Translations under genes and position numbers: made by a program
Shown: positions 57,401 to 64,000 of the stretch, in pieces
Layout of the letters: the number at the start of each line of letters is the position of its first letter
Numbering within the stretch: the stretch's first letter is position 1
Assembly (NCBI GenBank): GCA_020137815.1
Contig: CM035357.1
Coordinates: 4,576,996-4,640,995 of the forward strand
Origin: Hormiphora californensis
Taxonomy: Eukaryota > Ctenophora > Tentaculata > Cydippida > Pleurobrachiidae
Length of the DNA stretch: 64,000 nt
Direction of reading: 5' to 3'
Notes under the pieces: generated by a model
The model's database searches: none
Seen by the model: the letters and a program-made list of their open reading frames with translations, nothing else
Told to the model about the DNA's origin: nothing

Positions 57401-60400
57401 CTAATATTAATCATTTGCTTGTGTCATTTCCCCAGTCGATAACATGTCTTTTTGCCCCTTATTGATTAGCTCCAATAATTGCTTTCTGGGAAAGTGTTTT
57501 GTATCGCTTATTTTTATTGGTCGCTGTTTGTAGCTGCTTTATCGCGGGAGGTCTCCTCCATGCATGCAGCCAATCAACTCTTGCCATATAATAACCTATC
57601 GGAACGCTTGATTTATGCATATTAAATTCGTTTACTTAGACCTGCAATTGTGAATATTTAGGACAAGAAACTTTTTCTTCTAACGTTTGAGAGGGTATAA
57701 ATCGGAACGCTTGTTCTGCATATTAAAATTATTTTGCTTTTTCTGGTCGTACATAGCTGCTTTAGCGTGGGAGGTATCCTCTATCGGAATGCTTGATTTA
57801 TGCATATTAAATTCATGATTACTCAAACTAATTGCGAATATTTAGGACATTTAGGACATTAGGACCCCTGCTCTTTGACCGCTGATTGCTTTTGATATTG
57901 GAGCCCAGATCGATCGTTACAGATAGTGCAATATCAACTTTAAGACAGAAACTCTAATCAAGTTGTATCAAATCGATATTTTATTAAAATATACGATTTG
58001 ATAGAATCAATGATACGACTTGATTAGAGTTTTTGTCTTGCCACCACGCCTAGTATTTTAAGTTTTACTAAAAGCCCGTTGAAGTAGAGCACCCGTTGAC
58101 TCGAATACCCACACTCCTCCTCACCCAGAGCACCCCTCTCACCCGCTGCACCAACCCGCACGTGCTGCCTTCAATCACCCGCTGCGTTATAGAGGCTTGG
58201 CACCTCCTTGACAACCCCCCTCTCAGTTTGCACGTGTGGATAGGTCATCACGACGTTCATTGCTACTTTATAAATAGACTAGAAAGCCCGTTGAAGTAGA
58301 GCACCCGTTGACTCGAATCCCACACTCTCCCTCACCCAGGAGCACCCCTCTCACCCGCTGCATGCCAACCCACACGCGTGCACCCTCTCAGGGCACCTCC
58401 TTGGCAACCCCCCTCTACTTGCACGTGTGGATAGGTTACTCCTCTTCATCGCGACTTGCAATCTGCATTTAAATGCATTTCTACTTTATAATTAAGGATA
58501 ACTAGTAAGCCCGCTCGCCCTACGGGCGAATGCGGGATGGTCATACAGTAAACTTAGCAAATAGTGTAGTATCATTTGAAATTTTTTAAATCAGTAAATT
58601 AACCAAAGAGATTCTTTCGACAGAAAAACCACGGGTCCTCTTTTGCCAAGTCCTGAAGTATTTTATGAAGGAGCACATTTGCAAAATACTTTCACGTATG
58701 ACTGTCATTTCTTATTATAGTCAAATTTTTTTATTTAAGCGACAGGCCGCCGCGCACTCAATGGTTAATTGGTCATATCTCCGGTTCCTGATAAGATAAA
58801 GACTTGATCCTGGTTGCGTTGAAAAGATAAATTGTATCTTTCTAATGGCACCAAGAAATAGTCGCTAGCTTATCAGGAACCGGAAATCGATTTCAAGCGC
58901 TGCATTTTGATGCGCGGCGGCCTGTCGCTTAAATAAAAAATTGGACTTTAGTGCCATTGATACTTTGTTATTACGTGTATTGACAACGTTTTTTGAATAA
59001 TAATCACCTCTTGTAGGGTTCTATCACGTAGTCTATAGGGGTCAGCGCCAGTTTGCGACATATGGCTCCTCCAAACTCGCTGGCGATTGTGTTGAAGTTG
59101 AGTAGTCATGTTCACGAAACGTGGTGAACAGATCAAATCGAGCAAACGATCAATCACACAACCGGCAGAGAGATGAATCAAGGATGCACGTGCAGTTTAA
59201 GGCTCAAGCTGGCAGGTTGCCAGGGTCCCTCTAGGGACAACACTTGCAAAAGGCCATTTCCAGGAATTTCCAGGAAATAGGAACACTATTTGCCATATTT
59301 GGTAAAAAAACCATCACCCATCATTTCCCTATTTGCTTTAATAATAGTATGATTGTCATAAATTTCTATAATCGACTGTGAATTCCAATTGAACTTTTTT
59401 CATAATAGGCTCACCAAGCAACGATCTGGATTATGAATTGGAGCAGCGAAACGTTCAGTTCCCACGTCATTCTACTTGATCCTAGTTACCGGCCCTCCCG
59501 CCTAGCTGACTTCTTTATAGCTTCCATCTTGGCACTTTGCCTAATTGTAGGAGTCACGGGCAACATCCTCGCCCTAAAATACTTTGTCAAGTGTGAGAGG
59601 AAGAAACTAGCGGGTCGACTCTACATTGCCATTAGCTTCACTGATATCTGCACCTGTGTGGCCCACACCCCCGTCATGCTGTCCCTGATGCGATACCGTC
59701 GCCCAGTGCTCTTCAACAACGTCGTATTCACTGTATTCTGGACGATCCTATTTGAGCACCTCCAAAACACCTCAATATTCCTGGTGATGATGATGAGCGT
59801 CACCCGAGTACTGAACATCAGGGTTCCCTTCTATACCATCAACAACAATCACCTCGTTGCTGCCTTCTGTATCTACTCCGTTGCCATGGCTGCTGAGACT
59901 CTGATACGACACCAGTTTGGGGTGTACTACCTGTACATAATGGACATTGCGTACAGTGTGAAGGGTAGTGATAACCCAACATGGTCGTTCTACTCGAACA
60001 TCTCCAACCTCACTCTAATCGGCCTTCCCTCTATCATCATATTCGTCAGTTTCATACTCTCGGCTGTGAAACTGTACAGACAACAGGTACCCCCATCCAA
60101 GAGACTTGCCCACAAAGCCTCTACTACCATCGCAATCTTCACCGCCATCTTCCTCTTCTGTAACATCCCCTTCTTTGGGAACACTGTGGCATTTGTACTC
60201 AGTAAGTTCGTCTACCAGTCCTTCCCGGGTCCCTTCTTCTCATCACCCCTCATGTATTCCTACAGCTGGGTGGTTAGCAAGGTTCTATTTGTGGTGATTA
60301 ACGCCACGTGTAATCCCATCGTTTACTTTACCCGGATGTCAGGGTTCGCAATATGGACTAGGTCGGAGAACACCCCCAGTGGTGGTCAGGATCATGGCAT

Positions 60401-63400
60401 GTCGCTGCCCAACATGAGAGGTGTTGCCAGGACGACAACAAACAGGGCCCACGTAGCTAGTGAGTCGCATGCAGGAGATGAAGTTGAGCTGTGTAGCAGT
60501 TGAGAGGTAGAAAGAGGAAGACAATAAGAGATACTGGGTTGCTCAGACTCTTTTTTTGTGGAAGATCTGCCACTTCCAGCTCTGCCCCTCAAGGTTGGCA
60601 CAGCTGTAGTGGAAGAGCTTACTAATTGTGTGTGTGTACGGGGGGGGGGGGGGGGGATCAACACTTAACTGCATGACACTCATGCCGATAACTGCCAAAT
60701 TTTCAAAAAATTTTTGACCACCCCCACCCCCCACATATTTTGCACTTAAGTCCCGATTTAACTGCCGCCACATCTGAAAATGTAGACCCAGCCCCCAAAT
60801 CTAGCTAAAAGGGAGCTAAAAATAGCACGAAAGACACGGAGAGACTTATATATTGTGTCTAAAATCAACTGCCATCAACTAAGAACAACACAGACCAGTT
60901 TAGGTAACGGATCCGAATTCCGAATTGGTTAGTATGAGACACTTAGAGTGGCATGTGTAAAAAATGTTCGCCACACACATGTGATAGGTGCACAAAAAAT
61001 AACGAGCGCGCGAAAAAGGGGGTTGAAAACTTCAAAAAATCGGCCATTAAGAGCAGTTATTTAAATTTTCACCATATACTGGCACTCATGCCAGTTAGGG
61101 TGGGTGGGTGTACGAGGGGTCTGGCAGTTAAGTTTTACACTTAACTGCCTAAAAATAGGGGGTCTAGGGGTGTTTACAAGGTGGCCCATAAATTATGATA
61201 GCGGGGAACGAGCTGTACCTCCGAAACGGTGATAGTTGTGTAAAAACAAACTACGGGAACAGCTGGAACAATCCTGGACGGCTTTTTGCAAATTATGAAA
61301 TTTTATTCAAAAGTTCATTTTTCATTCATGAACTTTCTTTCACGTTCATTAATGAACTAAGGGCTCTAATTTACCGAGAGTGAGGCATTTTGTTTGGGTT
61401 GAATTTATCTTTCCAATGAGCACCATAAAAATTAAATTGAAGCACCATGTCACATGGCAGTTGAGAAAATGCACATGCATGATTTTGGCTCTTCCTGCGA
61501 CTTTCGAGCGGCTGTATCACGGCTACCTTTTGTTCAATCTTTTTGAAACTTTCGGTGAACATCGGATAACCAAAGATCTTTCATCACAAGAAAAATCAAG
61601 GTCAAAACTCAAAGTTCATTTTTCAATTTTGGTAGTTCATTCCACTCATTCAGGAACCAACATCCCCAAAGTGATCAAAAGTGTTGGGTTTTGTTTGGCC
61701 CATGTCCTGCAATGACAGAGAGGTGTAGTAACGTGTTTCCGAGCTAGTTAGTGAGTACCATGTGATCATGGCGACATCTGACACCTTCGTTGAGAAATAA
61801 TTAAGAAATTTTCTCAAATTCAAGCATGTGATTCGGGTTTTCTGTGATTGGTATCGTGCAGCAATCTTGAGAGATCTCATAGCACCTCAAAAATGATGAT
61901 TAGTTCAATGAATCGAGTTTATTTATGATAGAAAAGATTTAAACAGACGTCAAAATGAACTAAACGATAATTTAAGACAAAAAATAAACTCGATTCATTG
62001 AACTAATCATCATTTTTGAGGTGCTATGAGATCTCTCAAGATTGCTGCACGATACCAATCACAGAAAACCCGAATCACATGCTTGAATTTGAGAAAATTT
62101 CTTAATTATTTCTCAACGAAGGTGTCAGATGTCGCCATGATCACATGGTACCCACTAACTAGCTCGGAAACACGTTACTACACCTCTCTGTCATTGCAGG
62201 ACATGGGCCAAACAAAACCCAACACTTTTCATCACTTTGGGGATGTTGGTTCCTGAATGAGTGGAATGAACTACCAAAAATTGAAAATGAACTTGAGTTT
62301 TGACCTTGATTTTTCTTGTGATGAAAGACTTTGGTTATCCGATGTTCACCGAAAGTTTCAAAAAGATTGAACAAAAGGTAGCCGTGATACAGCCGCTCGA
62401 AAGTCGCAGGAAGATCCAAAATCATGCATGTGCATTTTCTCAACTGCCATGTGACATGGTGCTTCAATTTAATTTTTATGGTGCTCATTGGAAAGATAAA
62501 TTCAACCCAAACAAATGCCTCACTCTCGGTAAATTAAGAGCCCTTAGTTCATTAATGAACGTGAAGAAAGTTCAGGAATGAAAATGAACTTTGAATAAAA
62601 ATTTCATAATTTGCAAAAAGCCGTCCAGGAATTGTTCCAGCATGTTCCCGTAATTTGTTTTTACACAAATATCACCGTTTCGGAGGTACAGCTCGTCCCC
62701 CGCTATCATAATTTATGGGCCACCTTGTAAACACCCCTAGACCCCCTATTTTTAGGCAGTTAAGTGTAAAACTTAACTGCCAGACCCCTCGTACACCCAC
62801 CCACCCTAACTGGCATGAGTGTCATGCAGTTAAGCGTTGATCCCCCGGTGTGTATGCGTGTGTCGCTGATTTGCTTTTCCTGTCAAAAACATGTCTCCTT
62901 ATTCGGGGCCTGGCAAGGCCCCCCGACCCGAACATAACCCAATCTCAACCCATCCCCCCTAAAACAACGGGGCCGAGCCGACAGGCCCTCTATAACAGAT
63001 GCCAAAAACCATAACCATAACCATTCGGGGCCTGGCAAGGCCCCCCGACCCGAATATAACCCAAACTCAACCCATCCCCCCTAAAACATCCCCCCTAAAA
63101 CTAAAACAACGGGGCCGAGCCGACAGGCCCTTAATACCAGATGAAAAAAAACCATAAACCATAAACCATAACCATAACCATAACCATAGATATGGCTCGT
63201 TGGAAAGGTCTCGAGGTCCCGCATGGTATAGGGGGTGTGGCGATGGCCATACCCAAACCTATAAGGGGTAGGACGCGAAAAACAGTCAAAATAAGGGGTA
63301 TACAGAACTCGGCCAATTAGAAGGAGTATAAAGGTGTCTAGGTGCGTTCGAAAGCTCTCGATGTCCTAAAGTAATTGGAATGTAATTGGAAGTAATTAAA

Positions 63401-63728
63401 TGTAATTAAAATGTAATTACATGTAATTAAAGGGTAATTACATGTAATTAAAAGGTCTAAATGACCCAAAGAATGATAATTTAAACATATTTTGACATAT
63501 TTGGAGGCTCTGAGACCAGCGGGTGGCCAAATTTAATCCGGTTTCGGGTCGGCTGACGTAAAAACTCTGCGTTTTGGTCGAGATAATGTATATACGAATC
63601 ACATTGTGAGACTGACCTGGTATGAGTGTCACGGTAGTTTTCCCTCCGTACTTTGTTCTTGGTACAGCGGAGGTGCTTACAGCAGCACGTCCAATGGAAA
63701 CTGCGGGTCTGGAGATGCTCCTCAACAT
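48330..63728 (-). CDS. IDH3B: Mitochondrial NAD-dependent isocitrate dehydrogenase, beta-type subunit
   Basis: Exons 63728-63617, 51027-50860, 50681-50562, 50277-50042, 49925-49830, 49657-49536, 49432-49308, then 49103-48988 (8a) or 48436-48330 (8b). Both forms keep frame (364 or 361 residues). [17 protein letters not shown] is a typical mitochondrial presequence. The chain runs through [69 protein letters not shown] and [26 protein letters not shown] and GAGVVP favour the beta over the gamma subunit. It acts in the tricarboxylic acid cycle as a regulatory or structural partner of the alpha catalytic subunit. Intron 1 is 12.6 kb and holds a receptor gene, a tandem duplication and two foldbacks. 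ATTATAG lies four bases before the ATG. Confidence 0.94.
48551..48722. mobile_element. Pogo-like MITE between the two IDH3B last exons
   Basis: CAGTCGGACCCCGATTTAGT and CACTAAATCGGGGTCCGACTG ends with TA flanks. CCACTAAATCGGGG is stacked twice inside the left end and three times inside the right end. Confidence 0.92.
48988..49103 (-). CDS. IDH3B: IDH3B-like last exon 8a (proximal)
   Basis: Acceptor ACCACAG, a phase-1 exon of 116 nt ending TAG 48988-48990. [20 protein letters not shown] matches the conserved C-terminus of IDH3 subunits (TRDxGG-TT) and closes DTLYKNQ. This looks like the ancestral, canonical end. Confidence 0.88.
51313..52104. mobile_element. Foldback element inserted in unit A (~792 bp)
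   Basis: Edges TAGTAGAGTCGATAACTAC and its complement; the flanking CTG is duplicated (GGGGCCTG before, CTGGCAAGG after), giving a 3-bp target duplication and an exact empty site in unit B (GGGGCCTGGCAAGG). Arms of about 360 bases meet near 51708. Confidence 0.92.
53438..53566. repeat. Hairpin within the segment missing from unit B
   Basis: CATTTGATGGACAACACACG with the complement CGTGTGTTGTCCATCAAATG; arms about 35-40 bases. It sits inside the ~415-bp piece present in unit A only. Confidence 0.8.
55493..55688. repeat. Inverted repeat at the end of unit A
   Basis: AAGCGACAGGCCGCCGCGCA pairs with TGCGCGGCGGCCTGTCGCTT; inside, CCGGTTCCTGATAAG pairs with CTTATCAGGAACCGG. The same structure occurs in unit B at 58736-58930. 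Confidence 0.88.
55773..59014. repeat. Tandem duplication unit B
   Basis: Starts ACCAAAGTAATATATATCATTCGG directly after unit A and ends AATAATCACCTCTTGT, after which unique DNA resumes. It has small indels relative to A (for example TTATTATATAAC near 56041) and lacks the 415-bp hairpin segment and the foldback. The receptor gene at 59433 begins about 420 bases later. Confidence 0.9.
59433..60503 (+). CDS. Seven-transmembrane receptor, rhodopsin-class, nested in IDH3B intron 1
   Basis: A single open frame of 356 residues from ATG 59433 to TGA. TM1 has the class signature [12 protein letters not shown] (GN motif). TM2 has [13 protein letters not shown] with the conserved aspartate. TM3 ends in [15 protein letters not shown], with TRV in place of E/DRY. 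TM6 shows [15 protein letters not shown] in place of CWxP. TM7 has [10 protein letters not shown], an intact NPxxY. An NSS-type N-glycosylation site (NWSS) is at the N-terminus. The cytoplasmic tail is Ser/Thr-rich. Single-exon class A receptors like this are common in cnidarian and other invertebrate genomes; no ligand can be named. TTTCATAATAG 24 bases before the ATG is acceptor-like. Confidence 0.88.
   Translation: MNWSSETFSSHVILLDPSYRPSRLADFFIASILALCLIVGVTGNILALKYFVKCERKKLAGRLYIAISFTDICTCVAHTPVMLSLMRYRRPVLFNNVVFTVFWTILFEHLQNTSIFLVMMMSVTRVLNIRVPFYTINNNHLVAAFCIYSVAMAAETLIRHQFGVYYLYIMDIAYSVKGSDNPTWSFYSNISNLTLIGLPSIIIFVSFILSAVKLYRQQVPPSKRLAHKASTTIAIFTAIFLFCNIPFFGNTVAFVLSKFVYQSFPGPFFSSPLMYSYSWVVSKVLFVVINATCNPIVYFTRMSGFAIWTRSENTPSGGQDHGMSLPNMRGVARTTTNRAHVASESHAGDEVELCSS
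60639..62843. mobile_element. Large foldback element
   Basis: Outer ends GATCAACACTTAACTGCATG (60657) and its near complement ending GTTGATC at 62842; a poly-G run at 60639-60655 precedes the left end. The main arms, 61085-61924 and 61982-62821, are about 840 bases each and pair with few differences around a ~57-nt centre. Frames are present in mirrored pairs on both strands and are not protein-like. Confidence 0.92.
62897..63540. repeat. Dispersed third copy of the unit A/B head sequence
   Basis: TTCGGGGCCTGGCAAGGCCCC appears at about 62899 and again at about 63023, followed by GGCTCGTTGGAAAGGTCTCG, the TGTAATTACATGTAATTA block and ending GGGTGGCCAAATTTAATC, which are the first ~520 bases of units A and B. 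AACCATA is repeated in tandem near 63148-63187. Confidence 0.85.
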
Positions 63729-63794
63729 AGTGCTATAATATTATTGATTTAGTTTAGTGAAGTAGAGGCGAAACTTTCAAACACATACTCTCAA

Positions 63795-63863
63795 CACACG
63801 GGCTTCGATTTACCGGGCAATAACCTTTCCCCCGAGCATCCCGGTAAATCGCTGTCCGAGTGT
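63795..63863. mobile_element. Pogo-like MITE remnant upstream of IDH3B
   Basis: GGGCTTCGATTTACCGGGC and GGTAAATCGCTGTCCGAGTG with the family core CCCCCGAGCATCCCGG, about 70 bases before the IDH3B start codon. Confidence 0.75.
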
Positions 63864-64000
63864 ACAATGTTTAAAATAAAAAATCAAACTATATAATATG
63901 TTTCACATGCATAAATTATAAATGTTTATTGTTTAAAATAAATCAAACTATGAACAAATTGTTAATAATCTACAAATTTGTAGTCTCCAGTTAACACTAC

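Noticed and set aside
61380-62581. Pairs of frames of 60-111 codons on both strands
   Set aside because: Mirror copies within the arms of a foldback element; no domain, and they appear symmetrically on both strands.
63148-63187. AACCATA-type tandem repeat as a possible interstitial telomere
   Set aside because: The unit differs from the animal TTAGGG repeat, is only about six copies and lies within a dispersed repeat.

Overview
This is nuclear DNA of an invertebrate animal. Genes are split by GT-AG introns, and the recognisable products are animal families: API5, an SDR39U1-type epimerase-like protein, a PLD3/4-type protein, mitochondrial IDH3 beta, two rhodopsin-class seven-helix receptors, a TRPA-like channel half and an immunoglobulin-like (Ig) receptor family. 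The dense mix of compact genes and foldback elements would suit an early-branching animal (cnidarian, sponge or placozoan). The sequence alone does not settle the phylum.

Layout. 1-7054 is almost entirely repeats: a foldback cut by the window edge, a hAT-like element with an 8-bp target duplication, a 62-bp minisatellite of about 28 copies, and a three-level nest of DNA elements. 7055-8641 is the membrane half of a TRPA-like channel without ankyrin repeats. 10315-13262 (minus) and 22407-32526 (plus) are two divergent, paralogous Ig-like receptor genes, separated by 9 kb that holds microsatellites and a nested foldback pair. The minus copy stops inside its fourth domain. The plus copy has five Ig-like domains, an optional sixth-domain cassette and four alternative 3' terminal exons. 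Each of these terminal exons enters in phase 1, and each would give a different membrane anchor or tail.

32959-63728 holds four minus-strand genes in a head-to-tail row: IDH3B-like (63728 to 48330), PLD3/4-like (47919 to 46426), SDR39U1-like (46223 to 40084) and API5 (39906 to 32959). The gaps between them are only about 180-410 bp. I assembled exon models by reading splice sites; coding lengths sum to multiples of three in all four genes and in every alternative form of the plus-strand receptor. Two plus-strand single-exon receptors sit inside introns of this row (43136-44122 in the SDR gene, 59433-60503 in IDH3B intron 1). IDH3B has two alternative phase-compatible last exons.

The repeats are mostly non-autonomous DNA transposons: large foldbacks of 0.5-2 kb, a pogo/Tigger-like family with CAGTCGGACCCCGATTTA ends and TA target duplications (at least 11 copies or remnants, some with the end sequence amplified in tandem), several small MITE families, and a tandem 3.2-3.7 kb duplication inside IDH3B intron 1. 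No transposase gene, tRNA, rRNA or CRISPR array was recognised.
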